In this document: piece by piece, positions 45,530-55,589 of the stretch | Layout: each line of letters starts with the position of its first letter | Position numbering within the stretch: position 1 is the stretch's first letter | From: Flavobacterium humidisoli | Lineage (GTDB): Bacteria; Bacteroidota; Bacteroidia; Flavobacteriales; Flavobacteriaceae | DNA length: 64,000 nucleotides | NCBI RefSeq assembly: GCF_023272795.1 | Contig: NZ_CP096829.1 | Location: 3,968,001-4,032,000, forward strand | Direction of reading: 5' to 3' | Notes under the pieces: model-generated | Databases searched by the model: none | Seen by the model: the letters and a program-made list of their open reading frames with translations, nothing else | Told to the model about the DNA's origin: nothing | Program-made: the position numbers and the translations under genes

Positions 45530-47074
45530 TTATCGATTATTCAATTTCGCTTTCTCCTTTATAATATCAGCAATTTTTCTATTTTCGATTTTGCTTTCCA
45601 ACCACGAAATAATATCAAGATATAAGAAAGCTCTTTTTTCGTAGGTATTCTTTTCAAGTTCTACGAAACGAGCATGCATTTTTTTGAACTCCTTTTTGAT
45701 GTCAGCAGGGTAGAAGTTGTTTAAGTTTCTTAAAAACTTGATAATCTCTTTTTGAACCTCGTGCAAATCGTTCATTTTCAATAAGAACTTATAGGTGCTT
45801 TTTAAATGATTTTCTAAGTAATAATCTTTTCCAAGCTCATAATGCGCAATCAGAGACAATAATCTTGCAAAACACATTAAATCTTCACGCATAGTCAAGT
45901 TTTTGTTGTTGATGATCTTATCTAAGTAATTAATGCATTCATTGTATTTTTCGTTACCAAAATAAATAGAAGCAATTTTATAGAAAAACAACATTTCGTG
46001 ATGCTCATCAAGATGTTCGCTGTGTACTTTCAGTTTATTTAAAATCTCAGGAATCAAGTATTCGCTTTCCGCGAATGTGCCTTCTAAAATATGCAGGTTT
46101 AATTTATTGTTGTATACATATAAGAAAGATAATGATGCAAGATTATCATTCGAAGGAAACTTAGGGTCTGCAATGGTTTCTTCTAAAAGATTTAAATATC
46201 TCTTGAAATTCGATGTATATTTAAGCATATAAAGCGATTCCAGAAAATAGTGGTTTCCTTTTAGAAAAAATACCGGATTCAGATAAATCATATTTGGATT
46301 ATCATAAAAAAGCTGAACCCATTTATAAGCAAATTTATAACTCGCTAAGAAATCTTGTACCAGAAAGCTTCGCCAAAGATTAGCATTATAAAACCAGTAT
46401 TTTTCGCGGAAACCAAACTTGCTTTCGTCTAGTTTTGCAATATGTCTGTTAAAATAGTCGTCTATATATTTATACTCTTCGTCACTTTTTACATACCCTG
46501 TTTTTAGCATGATGCCGTACAACTGCAGCGATAAGTTAGACAATTTGCTTGAAATTGTATTTCTATAATTTAATTCTTTGGCCTGAACAACCAATTCATC
46601 AGCGCGTCCTTGAATACTTCGTGTAATATATTGCGATTCGATTAGTTTTTCGAATTCAACAATTTCATACGCCATATATTTTTCGTCATTTTCTAAAGCC
46701 TGCTGTTTTGTCTTGTCTAGAATTTTTAAACTCTGTTTGTATAATCCTTTATTATATAGAATAACAGCAAAATCCATTTGCTCTCGAAGCTGATAGCGAA
46801 TGTTCTGGCTAGGGATATTTAATCTTATACTTACTAGAATCTGTTTGTATAAGTATGATTTTAAGTTAGATAACTGTACTTTTTGGATAATACCACTTTT
46901 AAGAATGAGTTTTTCATCATAAACTTCAGATTTATCTAAAATATTGAATAATTCGATAAATTTTGTGTTTGAACTCGTTTCTAATCGGCTTGCAAAAATT
47001 TTAAACTGCCTTTTTTCTGATTTCGAAAGTGATTTGATTAGAACAAATAAGAAATCTTTTTGATGGTTAGCCAT
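45530..47074 (-). CDS. Hypothetical helical-repeat protein (Flavobacteria-conserved)
   Basis: 514 residues, all-helical, with tyrosine-rich repeating helices of the TPR/Sel1-like sort (for example LYNKGLYKQSLKILDKTKQQ, YFGNEKYNECINYLDKIINN and YELGKDYYLENHLKSTYKFL). No signal peptide or membrane segment. Closely related proteins are, as I recall, conserved and uncharacterised in Flavobacteriaceae. It is divergent from leuA, and the promoter region between the two contains the palindromes at 47124 and 47140. Function unknown; the helical repeat suggests a scaffold or protein-binding role. Confidence 0.7.
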   Translation of the reverse strand: MANHQKDFLFVLIKSLSKSEKRQFKIFASRLETSSNTKFIELFNILDKSEVYDEKLILKSGIIQKVQLSNLKSYLYKQILVSIRLNIPSQNIRYQLREQMDFAVILYNKGLYKQSLKILDKTKQQALENDEKYMAYEIVEFEKLIESQYITRSIQGRADELVVQAKELNYRNTISSKLSNLSLQLYGIMLKTGYVKSDEEYKYIDDYFNRHIAKLDESKFGFREKYWFYNANLWRSFLVQDFLASYKFAYKWVQLFYDNPNMIYLNPVFFLKGNHYFLESLYMLKYTSNFKRYLNLLEETIADPKFPSNDNLASLSFLYVYNNKLNLHILEGTFAESEYLIPEILNKLKVHSEHLDEHHEMLFFYKIASIYFGNEKYNECINYLDKIINNKNLTMREDLMCFARLLSLIAHYELGKDYYLENHLKSTYKFLLKMNDLHEVQKEIIKFLRNLNNFYPADIKKEFKKMHARFVELEKNTYEKRAFLYLDIISWLESKIENRKIADIIKEKAKLNNR

Positions 47075-47123
47075 TGTAAAAAATAATAATATAACTTATT
47101 GATTATAAGTTAGTTGATGTAAG

Positions 47124-47174
47124 ATAAAACGTTTTATGAACAGTATAATTTCATTAAAATGAATTTCATACTGT
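47124..47174. promoter_or_regulatory. Palindromes in the leuA upstream region
   Basis: ATAAAACGTTTTAT at 47124-47137 is a perfect 14-base palindrome. A second inverted pair, ACAGTAT at 47140-47146 and ATACTGT at 47168-47174, brackets TTTCATTAAAATGAATTT. The box TATATTTG at 47187 follows. Two adjacent symmetric sites just upstream of a promoter fit operators for dimeric regulators; no regulator is assigned. Confidence 0.5.
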
Positions 47175-47186
47175 AATAGTACAATA

Positions 47187-47194
47187 TATATTTG
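47187..47194 (+). promoter_or_regulatory. Candidate -7 box (TATATTTG) for leuA
   Basis: Exact TAnnTTTG match, 29 bases before the leuA ATG. Confidence 0.55.
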
Positions 47195-47223
47195 TTATCA
47201 AGATGTGAAATTACATTAAATTA

Positions 47224-48405
47224 ATGAATATGAATAGAGAGAAAGTTCAAATTTTTGACACCACTTTGCGAGATGGTGAACAAGTTCCAGGATGTAAGTT
47301 AGATACTAAGCAAAAATTAGTTATCGCAGAACGACTTGACAAAATGGGAGTTGACATTATCGAAGCAGGCTTTCCTGTGTCAAGTCCAGGCGATTTTTTA
47401 TCGGTCTCTGAGATTTGTAAAATTGTAGAAAATGCAACCGTCTGCGGACTAACAAGAGCCGTAAAGAACGACATTGATGTTGCTGCAGCTGCCTTAAAGC
47501 ACGCTAAGAAACCTAGAATCCATACTGGAATCGGAACCTCAGAATCTCACATACTCCACAAATTACAAACTACGCCTGAAGATATTATTGCAAGAGCAAA
47601 ATTCGCAGTAGCACATGCAAAATCATATGTAGAAGATGTTGAATTCTACGCTGAAGATGCAGGAAGAACTGATAATGCGTTCTTAGCAAAAGTTTGTGAA
47701 GAAGTTATAAAATCTGGAGCAACTGTATTGAATATTCCTGACACTACTGGATACTGTCTTCCAGAAGAATACGGAGCAAAAATTAAATACTTAAAAGAAA
47801 ACGTAAAAGGAATCGAAAACGTAATCCTTTCATGTCACTGTCATAATGATTTAGGAATGGCAACTGCAAACTCAATTGCAGGAGCTATAAATGGAGCAAG
47901 ACAAATAGAATGTACTATTAATGGTATTGGTGAGAGAGCTGGAAACACTGCACTTGAAGAAGTGGTAATGATTTTCAAACAACATCCTTACTTAAATTTA
48001 GATACAAACATCAATACAAGAGAATTGAACGAAATGAGCCGTTTAGTTTCTGAAAGTATGGGAATGATTGTACAGCCAAATAAAGCGATTGTAGGAGCAA
48101 ACGCTTTTGCGCATAGTTCTGGAATTCACCAAGACGGAGTAATCAAAAATAGAGCGACTTACGAAATCATGGATCCGCTTGATGTGGGTGTGAATGAATC
48201 TTCAATCATTTTAACAGCAAGAAGCGGAAGAGCTGCGTTGGCTTACCGCGCTAAGAAAGTAGGTTACGAATTGACAAAAACCCAATTAGATATCGTTTAC
48301 ATCGAGTTTTTGAAATTTGCTGATATTAAAAAAGAAGTTGTAGATGCAGATATTCACCAGATTATCGAAGCTTCTAAAATAGAAGGAGAATTAATTAGAA
48401 GTTAA
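47224..48405 (+). CDS. leuA: 2-isopropylmalate synthase, short form
   Basis: 393 residues. DRE-TIM acyltransferase: [48 protein letters not shown] (metal HxH) and [13 protein letters not shown]. It condenses acetyl-CoA with 2-oxoisovalerate, first step of leucine synthesis. It lacks the C-terminal LeuA dimer domain of about 130 residues that gives leucine feedback in the long enzymes, so control must come from expression or from another protein. Homocitrate or citramalate synthase is an alternative by fold, but the leuB neighbour supports leuA. The ATG at 47230 is an equally good start. Confidence 0.9.
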   Translation: MNMNREKVQIFDTTLRDGEQVPGCKLDTKQKLVIAERLDKMGVDIIEAGFPVSSPGDFLSVSEICKIVENATVCGLTRAVKNDIDVAAAALKHAKKPRIHTGIGTSESHILHKLQTTPEDIIARAKFAVAHAKSYVEDVEFYAEDAGRTDNAFLAKVCEEVIKSGATVLNIPDTTGYCLPEEYGAKIKYLKENVKGIENVILSCHCHNDLGMATANSIAGAINGARQIECTINGIGERAGNTALEEVVMIFKQHPYLNLDTNINTRELNEMSRLVSESMGMIVQPNKAIVGANAFAHSSGIHQDGVIKNRATYEIMDPLDVGVNESSIILTARSGRAALAYRAKKVGYELTKTQLDIVYIEFLKFADIKKEVVDADIHQIIEASKIEGELIRS

Positions 48406-48465
48406 TATTTCAAAATAAGAATTTAAGGAACAATAAGGATTTAAAGACATAAATAGCGAGAGATT

Positions 48466-49584
48466 ATGAATTTAAAAATTGCAGTTTTACCAGGAGATGG
48501 AATTGGACCTGAAGTAATATTACAGGCTAAGAAAGCTTTGTACGCCATTGGCGAAGTGTATAATCATGAATTTGTTTTTGAGGAAGCGCTGATGGGAGCG
48601 GTTGCTATCGATAAAACAGGAACTCCTTTACCGGAACAAACTCTGAATCTTTGTTTAAATACAGATGCAGTTTTGCTTGGTGCTATTGGAGATCCAAAAT
48701 ACGATAACAACCCAAACGCAAAGGTTCGTCCTGAGCAAGGATTATTAAAACTGCGTAAAGAATTAGGATTGTTTGCTAATATTCGTCCTATAAAACCTTA
48801 TAAAGCCTTAATTGAAGCTTCTCCTTTAAAGAGAGAAATTATTGAAGGAGCTGATTTTACCATTTTTAGAGAATTAACAGGTGGTGCTTATTTTGGTGCA
48901 AAAACACTAAATGAAGAAGGGACACATGCTTCGGATCTATGTGAATATTCAGAAGAAGAAATTACTAGAATTGCACATTTAGCTTTTAAATCGGCACAAA
49001 AACGACGCAAAAAGCTAACAATGGTAGATAAAGCTAATGTTCTGGAGACTTCAAGATTGTGGAGAAAAGTAGTTCAGAAAGTGAGCGAAAATTATCCAGA
49101 TGTTAAGCTTGATTTCTTGTTTGTGGATAATGCAGCAATGCAGCTGATTTTAAATCCGAAACAGTTTGATGTGATTTTGACTGAGAATTTGTTTGGAGAT
49201 ATTTTGTCTGATGAAGCCAGTGTAATTACAGGTTCAATTGGTTTATTGCCTTCAGTATCTCTAGGCGAAAAAAATGCTTTGTTTGAGCCGATTCACGGAT
49301 CATATCCGCAGGCAAAAGGAAAAAATATTGCCAATCCTATTGCTTCGATTTTAGCAGCAGCACTTTTGTTAGAACATTTTGGATTAACTAAAGAAGCAAA
49401 TGTAATCTATAAAGCGGTAGAGAAAGCAATTGAATACAAAGTGGTTACAGTTGATTTAAAACCAGATTCAAAATTCGGAACAAACGAAGTAGGAGAGTTC
49501 GTTTCTAATTTTATTTTCAGCAAAGACGATTTGCTGTATTTTAATAATGATAATGTAAGTATTGGACAATCTACAATTGTTTAA
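48466..49584 (+). CDS. leuB: 3-isopropylmalate dehydrogenase
   Basis: 372 residues, typical length. IAVLPGDGIGPEVILQAKKA, DAVLLGAIGDPKYDNNP, LRKELGLFANIRPIKPY, the LTMVDKANVLETSRLWRKV loop, and FEPIHGSYPQAKGKNIANP are standard for LeuB. It oxidises and decarboxylates 3-isopropylmalate with NAD. It follows leuA by 60 bases. The genes leuC and leuD, needed for the isomerisation step between, are not in this window. Confidence 0.95.
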   Translation: MNLKIAVLPGDGIGPEVILQAKKALYAIGEVYNHEFVFEEALMGAVAIDKTGTPLPEQTLNLCLNTDAVLLGAIGDPKYDNNPNAKVRPEQGLLKLRKELGLFANIRPIKPYKALIEASPLKREIIEGADFTIFRELTGGAYFGAKTLNEEGTHASDLCEYSEEEITRIAHLAFKSAQKRRKKLTMVDKANVLETSRLWRKVVQKVSENYPDVKLDFLFVDNAAMQLILNPKQFDVILTENLFGDILSDEASVITGSIGLLPSVSLGEKNALFEPIHGSYPQAKGKNIANPIASILAAALLLEHFGLTKEANVIYKAVEKAIEYKVVTVDLKPDSKFGTNEVGEFVSNFIFSKDDLLYFNNDNVSIGQSTIV

Positions 49585-49666
49585 TATTTTTTGTTAAAAC
49601 GTGAAGATAATAACAAAAAGTCTTTGAAATGTTGAGATTTTATTTTTTTACCTCCAGAAGTTTGCT

Positions 49667-49674
49667 TACTTTTG
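49667..49674 (+). promoter_or_regulatory. Candidate -7 box (TACTTTTG) of the ilv operon
   Basis: Exact TAnnTTTG match, 17 bases before the leader-peptide ATG; transcription from it would produce a very short untranslated leader. The next TTTG boxes upstream are at distances other than the standard one. Confidence 0.5.
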
Positions 49675-49691
49675 TGACACTAAAAAAATAA

Positions 49692-49769
49692 ATGATGCAA
49701 ATCTCAATTATTATTACTTCTGTCGTTGTTGTCAATGTGATTCACACATCTGCATCGGGAATGTTATAA
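49692..49769 (+). CDS. Isoleucine/valine leader peptide (25 residues)
   Basis: A 25-codon frame begins with two ATG codons and encodes QISIIITSVVVVNVI followed by HTSASGML: five isoleucines and five valines in the first 17 codons, with three Ile codons and then four Val codons in a row. Its last codons contain GGAATGTT (49758-49765), which can pair, with one mismatch, with AACCTTCC in the 5' arm of the terminator at 49793. That is the same arrangement as in the his leader, where the antiterminator strand lies inside the end of the leader frame. It precedes ilvD by 86 bases. The window's only leucine codon in it is the last sense codon. Confidence 0.88.
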   Translation: MMQISIIITSVVVVNVIHTSASGML

Positions 49770-49792
49770 ATATAATTGAAAAACTATATTAC

Positions 49793-49823
49793 AAACCTTC
49801 CAAATACTGGAAGGTTTTTTTTT
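49793..49823 (+). terminator. ilv attenuator terminator
   Basis: The stem AAACCTTCCA / TGGAAGGTTT with loop AATAC and a run of nine T, between the leader peptide and ilvD. Confidence 0.92.
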
Positions 49824-49855
49824 GAATAAAATTTTAAAATAAATAAAAAGCAATA

Positions 49856-51529
49856 ATGGAATTAAATAAGTACAGCAAGACCATCACACAAGATCAAACA
49901 CAGCCTGCGGCGCAAGCGATGTTGTACGGAATTGGTTTAACTGAAGAAGATTTAAAGAAAGCACAAGTTGGTATTGTGAGCATGGGTTACGATGGTAACA
50001 CTTGCAACATGCACCTTAATGATTTAGCAAAAGATGTTAAAAAAGGTGTTTGGGATGCGGATCTTGTCGGACTTATTTTTAATACCATTGGTGTCAGTGA
50101 CGGTATTTCTAACGGTACTGAAGGAATGCGTTACTCGTTGGTTTCTCGAGATGTAATTGCAGATTCTATCGAAACTGTTGCCGGAGCGCAATGGTATGAT
50201 AGTATTATTGCAATTCCTGGTTGTGATAAAAATATGCCAGGTGCATTAATTGCAATGGGAAGATTAAATCGTCCATCGATGATGATTTACGGTGGTTCTA
50301 TTCACTCTGGAAAATGGAAAGGAGAATCTCTTAATATCGTTTCTGCTTTTGAAGCTTTAGGTAAAAAAGTAAAAGGTGAAATCACTCCAGAAGATTTTAA
50401 AGGTGTTATTCAGAATGCTTGTCCGGGAGCTGGTGCTTGTGGTGGTATGTATACTGCAAACACAATGTCTTCTGCAATTGAAGCATTAGGAATGAGCTTG
50501 CCTTACAGTTCTTCTAACCCTGCTTTGAGTCAAGAAAAAAGAGACGAATGTTTAGAAGCTGGGAAAGCAATCAAAATATTATTAGAAAAAGATATCAAGC
50601 CAAGAGACATTATGACTCGTAAAGCATTCGAAAATGCTATTACAATCGTAGCTGTTTTAGGTGGTTCTACAAATGCTGTTATGCACTTAATTGCAATGGC
50701 ACATTCAGTTGGAGTTACAATTACATTAGACGATTTTCAGGCTATTAACGATAGAACACCAGTATTGGCAGACATGAAGCCAAGTGGTAAGTATATGATG
50801 GAAGATATTCATGAAGTTGGAGGTATTCCTTCAGTTATGAAATACTTGCTGAAAGTTGGACTTATTCACGGAGACTGTTTAACCGTAACAGGAAAAACAG
50901 TTGCAGAAAACTTAGCTTCAACTCCAGATTTACAAGACGGACAAGAAGTTATTCATGAAATTCAAAAAGCGTTAAAACCAACAGGAAATATCCAAGTATT
51001 ATACGGAAATCTTGCTTCTGAAGGTGCTGTGGCAAAAATCAGCGGAAAAGAAGGAGAATATTTCGAAGGACCAGCTGTTGTATTTGAAGGTGAATTTGAA
51101 GTAATTCCTGGTCTTCAAGCAGGAAAAATTAAACCAGGTAATGTAGTCGTCATCAGGGGTTGTGGGCCAAAAGGTGGTCCGGGAATGCCTGAAATGCTGA
51201 AGCCTACATCTGCCATAATCGGTGCTGGATTAGGAAGCAGTTGTGCACTAATCACAGACGGTAGATTCTCGGGCGGTTCGCACGGTTTCGTGGTAGGTCA
51301 CGTTACACCAGAAGCATATGACGGTGGAGGTATTGCACTAGTAAAAGATGGAGATTTAATCGCGATCGATGCTGTGAAAAATACAATCGACTTGAAGATA
51401 TCTGACGAAGAATTTGCAGCAAGAAAAGCGGCATGGGTTCAGCCGGCTTTAAAAGTTGACAGAGGGGTTTTACTTAAATACGCTAGATCGGTTTCGAGTG
51501 CATCAACAGGATGTGTTACCGATAATTAA
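49856..51529 (+). CDS. ilvD: Dihydroxy-acid dehydratase
   Basis: 557 residues. Fe-S enzyme of branched-chain amino-acid synthesis, common to the Ile and Val branches. Cluster cysteines are visible in [31 protein letters not shown] and [17 protein letters not shown]; also [20 protein letters not shown], the substrate-site segment. The gene opens the four-gene ilv operon right after the attenuator. Confidence 0.97.
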   Translation: MELNKYSKTITQDQTQPAAQAMLYGIGLTEEDLKKAQVGIVSMGYDGNTCNMHLNDLAKDVKKGVWDADLVGLIFNTIGVSDGISNGTEGMRYSLVSRDVIADSIETVAGAQWYDSIIAIPGCDKNMPGALIAMGRLNRPSMMIYGGSIHSGKWKGESLNIVSAFEALGKKVKGEITPEDFKGVIQNACPGAGACGGMYTANTMSSAIEALGMSLPYSSSNPALSQEKRDECLEAGKAIKILLEKDIKPRDIMTRKAFENAITIVAVLGGSTNAVMHLIAMAHSVGVTITLDDFQAINDRTPVLADMKPSGKYMMEDIHEVGGIPSVMKYLLKVGLIHGDCLTVTGKTVAENLASTPDLQDGQEVIHEIQKALKPTGNIQVLYGNLASEGAVAKISGKEGEYFEGPAVVFEGEFEVIPGLQAGKIKPGNVVVIRGCGPKGGPGMPEMLKPTSAIIGAGLGSSCALITDGRFSGGSHGFVVGHVTPEAYDGGGIALVKDGDLIAIDAVKNTIDLKISDEEFAARKAAWVQPALKVDRGVLLKYARSVSSASTGCVTDN

Positions 51530-51657
51530 TTATAAAAATAAAAATATCAATTACAATAGCAATGACAATGTCAAATTCGGGTGGAAATAGAAATGAAAGA
51601 TTACCACTGAATTTTGAAATTGAACTTTGATATTGATTTTTGAAAAAAAGATATACT
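51530..51657. repeat. Fold-back spacer, ilvD-ilvB
   Basis: AAATATCAATTACAATAGCA and CAATGTCAAATTC on the left are roughly complementary to GAATTTTGAAATTGAACTTT and TTGATATTGATTTTTG on the right. Words like AATTACAAT and ATTGAA are reiterated, and the arms fold around a purine-rich loop. Confidence 0.6.
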
Positions 51658-53346
51658 ATGAAAATATCAGGGGCAGAAGCCGTTATAAGATGTTTATTAG
51701 CAGAAGGAGTAGATTTAATTTATGGTTACCCAGGTGGAGCTATAATGCCAGTTTACGACGAATTATATAAATTTCAAGATCAATTACACCATGTTTTAGT
51801 ACGTCACGAACAAGGTGCAACACACGCAGCTCAAGGTTATGCAAGAGCTACAGGAAAAGTAGGGGTGGCAATTGCTACTTCTGGACCAGGAGCTACAAAT
51901 TTAGTAACTGGTATCGCAGATGCTCAAATCGACTCAACTCCATTGGTTTGTATTACAGGGCAGGTTGGAAGACATTTATTAGGATCTGATGCATTTCAGG
52001 AAACAGACATTATCGGAATTTCGACTCCGGTAACAAAATGGAACTTTCAAGTAACGGAAGCTTCTCAAATTCCTGAAATTATTGCAAAAGCATTTTACAT
52101 TGCTCGTTCTGGTCGTCCAGGACCTGTATTGGTAGATATTACTAAAAACGCTCAGTTTGATGAGTTCGAATTTAGTTATGAAAAATGTACAGGAATTAGA
52201 AGTTATGTTCCAGTTCCAAAATTAAATTTAGATAAAGTTGCCGAAGCTGCAGCTCTAATCAATAGTGCAAAAAAACCTTTTATTGTTTTTGGACAAGGAG
52301 TTATTCTTGGTCAGGCTGAAGCAGAATTTAAAGCGGTTGTTGAAAAAGCTGGAATTCCTGCAGCTTGGACAATTTTAGGACTTTCGGCTTTGCCTACAGA
52401 TCATCCTCTAAACGTTGGAATGCTTGGAATGCATGGAAATTATGCGCCCAATTTACTAACTAACGAATGCGATGTTTTAATTGCATTCGGAATGCGTTTT
52501 GATGATCGTGTTACAGGTAAATTAAGCACTTATGCGAAACAGGCAAAAGTAATTCATTTCGAAATTGACCCTGCAGAGGTTGATAAAAATGTGAAAACAG
52601 AAATTGCTGTTTTAGGAGATGTAAAAGAATCTTTAGCTGCCTTATTACCACTTCTTGATGCAAAATCACATGATTTATGGCATAATGAATTCAAAGAATT
52701 GAGTAAAATTGAGTATGATTCAGTTATAAATGAAGAATTAAACCCAACAAATGGTAAAGGAATTTCGATGGGAGAGACTATCGAAATGATCAACAAACAC
52801 TCAAAAGGAGATGCGATTATTGTATCTGATGTTGGACAGCACCAAATGTTTGCTTGCCGTTATGCTAAATTCAATTCGACTAAAAGTAACATTACTTCTG
52901 GCGGATTAGGAACTATGGGATTCGCATTGCCTGCTGCAATTGGAGCAAAAATGGGAAAACCAGAGCGTGAAGTAGTAGCGATTATTGGTGATGGAGGCTT
53001 CCAAATGACAATTCAGGAACTTGGAACCATTTTCCAAACTCAAGTTCCAGTGAAGATTGTTATTTTAAATAATGAATTCTTAGGAATGGTTCGCCAATGG
53101 CAAGAATTATTCTTTGATAATAGATATGCTTCAACAAAAATGATTAATCCAAATTTCATTGCAATTGCCGAAGGGTATCATATCAAATCTAAAAAAGTGA
53201 CACAGCGTGAAGATCTAGATGCAGCGGTCGCTGAAATGCTAGCTTCAAAAGATTCGTATTTCTTAGAAGTTGTTGTCGAAAAGGAAAACAACGTTTTCCC
53301 AATGATTCCGACAGGAGCTTGTGTGTCAGAAATTAGATTAAGTTAA
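51658..53346 (+). CDS. ilvB: Acetolactate synthase, large subunit
   Basis: 562 residues, ThDP- and FAD-dependent. The ThDP glutamate is in VLVRHEQGATHAAQGYARA, the ThDP motif in IIGDGGFQMTIQELGTI, and the family region LVTGIADAQIDSTPLVCITG is intact. It makes acetolactate or acetohydroxybutyrate. I start at ATG 51658 (MKISGAEAVIRC); a TTG 18 bases earlier is in frame but unlikely. The small regulatory subunit IlvN is encoded next, after a fold-back spacer. Confidence 0.96.
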   Translation: MKISGAEAVIRCLLAEGVDLIYGYPGGAIMPVYDELYKFQDQLHHVLVRHEQGATHAAQGYARATGKVGVAIATSGPGATNLVTGIADAQIDSTPLVCITGQVGRHLLGSDAFQETDIIGISTPVTKWNFQVTEASQIPEIIAKAFYIARSGRPGPVLVDITKNAQFDEFEFSYEKCTGIRSYVPVPKLNLDKVAEAAALINSAKKPFIVFGQGVILGQAEAEFKAVVEKAGIPAAWTILGLSALPTDHPLNVGMLGMHGNYAPNLLTNECDVLIAFGMRFDDRVTGKLSTYAKQAKVIHFEIDPAEVDKNVKTEIAVLGDVKESLAALLPLLDAKSHDLWHNEFKELSKIEYDSVINEELNPTNGKGISMGETIEMINKHSKGDAIIVSDVGQHQMFACRYAKFNSTKSNITSGGLGTMGFALPAAIGAKMGKPEREVVAIIGDGGFQMTIQELGTIFQTQVPVKIVILNNEFLGMVRQWQELFFDNRYASTKMINPNFIAIAEGYHIKSKKVTQREDLDAAVAEMLASKDSYFLEVVVEKENNVFPMIPTGACVSEIRLS

Positions 53347-53359
53347 GAAAAGGTTTCAT

Positions 53360-53415
53360 GTTTCAAGTTCCAAGTTTCAAGTTCTGCTGAGAACATGAAA
53401 CTTGGAACCTGAAAC
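53360..53415. repeat. Fold-back spacer, ilvB-ilvN
   Basis: Arms of 25 bases (53360-53384 and 53391-53415) pair with two mismatches around the six-base loop TGCTGA. The 5' arm itself is a reiteration of TTTCAAGTTC and TTCCAAG words. No T-run follows. Confidence 0.75.
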
Positions 53416-53436
53416 AAATAAAACTAAAAAAACAAC

Positions 53437-53958
53437 ATGGAAGATAAAACATTTACCATATCGGTATACTCAGAAAATAACGTGGGTTTGTTAAATAGAA
53501 TATCGGGAATATTCTTAAAACGTCACATTAATATATTAAGTCTAAATGTTTCAGAATCAGAAATAGAGAATGTTTCAAGATTTATCATCGTAGTAAATAC
53601 GACAGAAAAATGGGTTCAGAATATTGTTGGGCAAATTGAAAAACAAATTGAAGTTATAAAGGCATTTTATCATACAGATGAAGAAACAATTTTCTTAGAA
53701 AATGCTTTGTTTAAAATCGCATCAAGTTTGTTGTTTGACGAGAAGCAAATTCAGAATATCATCAAAGAAAGCCAGTCTACAATTGTGACTGTTTCTCGTG
53801 ATTTCTTTGTGATTTCAAAATCAGGAAGACGTTCTGAAATTGAGGAATTATACCAAAAGTTCAAACCATACGGAATTATGCAGTTTGTGCGTTCGGGAAG
53901 AATATCAGTTTCTAAACAAAAAATGGAGATTTCTGCATTATTAGAAACCTTTAAATAA
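53437..53958 (+). CDS. ilvN: Acetolactate synthase, small (regulatory) subunit
   Basis: 173 residues. ACT domain at the start (FTISVYSENNVGLLNRISGI, FLKRHINILSLNVSESE) typical of IlvN/IlvH, followed by the second ferredoxin-like half. It activates IlvB and confers valine feedback inhibition. The next gene, ilvC, starts 59 bases downstream. Confidence 0.94.
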   Translation: MEDKTFTISVYSENNVGLLNRISGIFLKRHINILSLNVSESEIENVSRFIIVVNTTEKWVQNIVGQIEKQIEVIKAFYHTDEETIFLENALFKIASSLLFDEKQIQNIIKESQSTIVTVSRDFFVISKSGRRSEIEELYQKFKPYGIMQFVRSGRISVSKQKMEISALLETFK

Positions 53959-54017
53959 TAAATCTTAGTTATATATAATCAATATTAAATTTCATTTCAT
54001 TAAATATTAAAACAAAA

Positions 54018-55487
54018 ATGGCAAATTATTTCAATACATTACCACTTAGATTACAATTAGAACAATTAGGAGTTTGCGAATTTATGGAGCAATCTGAATT
54101 TGCAGACGGAATTGCAGCATTGGCTGGAAAAAAAGTTGTAATTGTTGGTTGTGGAGCACAAGGTTTGAATCAAGGTTTAAACATGAGAGATTCTGGTTTA
54201 GACATTTCTTATGCATTGCGTGCAGATGCAATTGCAGAAAAAAGAGCTTCTTATAAAAATGCAACTGAAAATGGTTTCACTGTAGGAACTTATGAAGAAT
54301 TGATTCCAACTGCAGATTTAGTTTGTAACCTTACACCAGACAAGCAGCACACTGCTGTGGTAACTGCCATTATGCCATTAATGAAACAAGGTTCTACTTT
54401 AGCTTATTCTCACGGATTCAACATTGTAGAAGAAGGAATGCAGATTCGTAAAGACATCACTGTAATTATGTGTGCTCCTAAATGTCCAGGCTCTGAGGTG
54501 CGTGAAGAGTATAAAAGAGGATTTGGAGTTCCAACTCTTATCGCAGTTCATCCAGAAAATGATCCAAACGGATTTGGTTTAGATCAAGCAAAAGCTTACG
54601 CTGTAGCAACAGGAGGACACAGAGCAGGAGTTTTAAGATCATCTTTTGTAGCTGAAGTAAAATCAGATTTAATGGGTGAGCAAACTATTCTTTGTGGTTT
54701 ATTGCAAACAGGATCTATTTTATGTTTCGACAAAATGGTTGAAAAAGGAATTGATGCTGCATATGCTTCTAAATTAATCCAATACGGATGGGAAACTATC
54801 ACTGAGGCTTTAAAACACGGTGGTATTACAAATATGATGGATCGTTTAAATAATCCTTCAAAAATTGAAGCTTACGAATTGGCTGAAGAATTGAAAGATA
54901 TCATGCGTCCGTTATTCCAAAAACACCAAGACGATATTATTTCTGGAGAATTCTCAAGAACTATGATGGCTGACTGGGCTAATGATGATGTGAATTTATT
55001 AAAATGGAGAGCTGCAACAGGAGAAACTAATTTCGAAAAAACAGCTCCGCAAGAAGCTCCAATCTCTGAGCAAGAATATTTTGATAATGGAGTATTAATG
55101 ATTGCAATGGTAAAAGCTGGTGTTGAATTAGCTTTCGAAACAATGACTGAAGCTGGGATTATCGAAGAATCTGCTTATTATGAGTCACTACACGAATTGC
55201 CATTAATTGCTAATACAATTGCAAGAAAGAAATTATTCGAAATGAACCGTGTAATTTCTGATACTGCTGAGTACGGATGCTACTTGTTTGATCATGCGTG
55301 TAAGCCATTATTGACTGAATTCATGAAAAAAGTAGAAACTAATATTATTGGTAAACCATTTTCAACTTCAAACGGAGTTGATAATGCAGTACTTATCGCT
55401 GTAAACAAAGAAATTCGTCAACACCCTATTGAAGAAGTAGGTGCTTGGTTGAGAGAATCTATGACAGCAATGAAAAAAATTGGATAA
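54018..55487 (+). CDS. ilvC: Ketol-acid reductoisomerase, long (class II) form
   Basis: 489 residues, the length of the E. coli long form with a duplicated C-terminal knotted domain, where most bacteria have the 330-residue class I enzyme. Cofactor motif [20 protein letters not shown]; metal and active-site segments include [20 protein letters not shown] and [20 protein letters not shown]. It is the third common step of valine and isoleucine synthesis, with NADPH. It ends the operon, followed by a hairpin at 55501. Confidence 0.96.
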   Translation: MANYFNTLPLRLQLEQLGVCEFMEQSEFADGIAALAGKKVVIVGCGAQGLNQGLNMRDSGLDISYALRADAIAEKRASYKNATENGFTVGTYEELIPTADLVCNLTPDKQHTAVVTAIMPLMKQGSTLAYSHGFNIVEEGMQIRKDITVIMCAPKCPGSEVREEYKRGFGVPTLIAVHPENDPNGFGLDQAKAYAVATGGHRAGVLRSSFVAEVKSDLMGEQTILCGLLQTGSILCFDKMVEKGIDAAYASKLIQYGWETITEALKHGGITNMMDRLNNPSKIEAYELAEELKDIMRPLFQKHQDDIISGEFSRTMMADWANDDVNLLKWRAATGETNFEKTAPQEAPISEQEYFDNGVLMIAMVKAGVELAFETMTEAGIIEESAYYESLHELPLIANTIARKKLFEMNRVISDTAEYGCYLFDHACKPLLTEFMKKVETNIIGKPFSTSNGVDNAVLIAVNKEIRQHPIEEVGAWLRESMTAMKKIG

Positions 55488-55500
55488 TTAAAAAATTGGG

Positions 55501-55531
55501 AATTCCCGCAGAATTCGATTTTGCGGGATTT
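55501..55531 (+). terminator. Hairpin after ilvC
   Basis: AATTCCCGCA and TGCGGGATTT pair with one mismatch around a 11-base loop, 14 bases after the stop. Only a short T stretch follows, so it may act as a weak terminator. Confidence 0.55.
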
Positions 55532-55589
55532 GCACTGTATCAATGATTTGTAATATTTTGAATTAGTAAGCACTTATTAAGATAAAAGA

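Noticed and set aside
49623..49674. A full TTTG-N20-TAnnTTTG promoter for ilv
   Set aside because: The -7 box is good but the nearest TTTG boxes are at wrong distances, so only the -7 element is reported.
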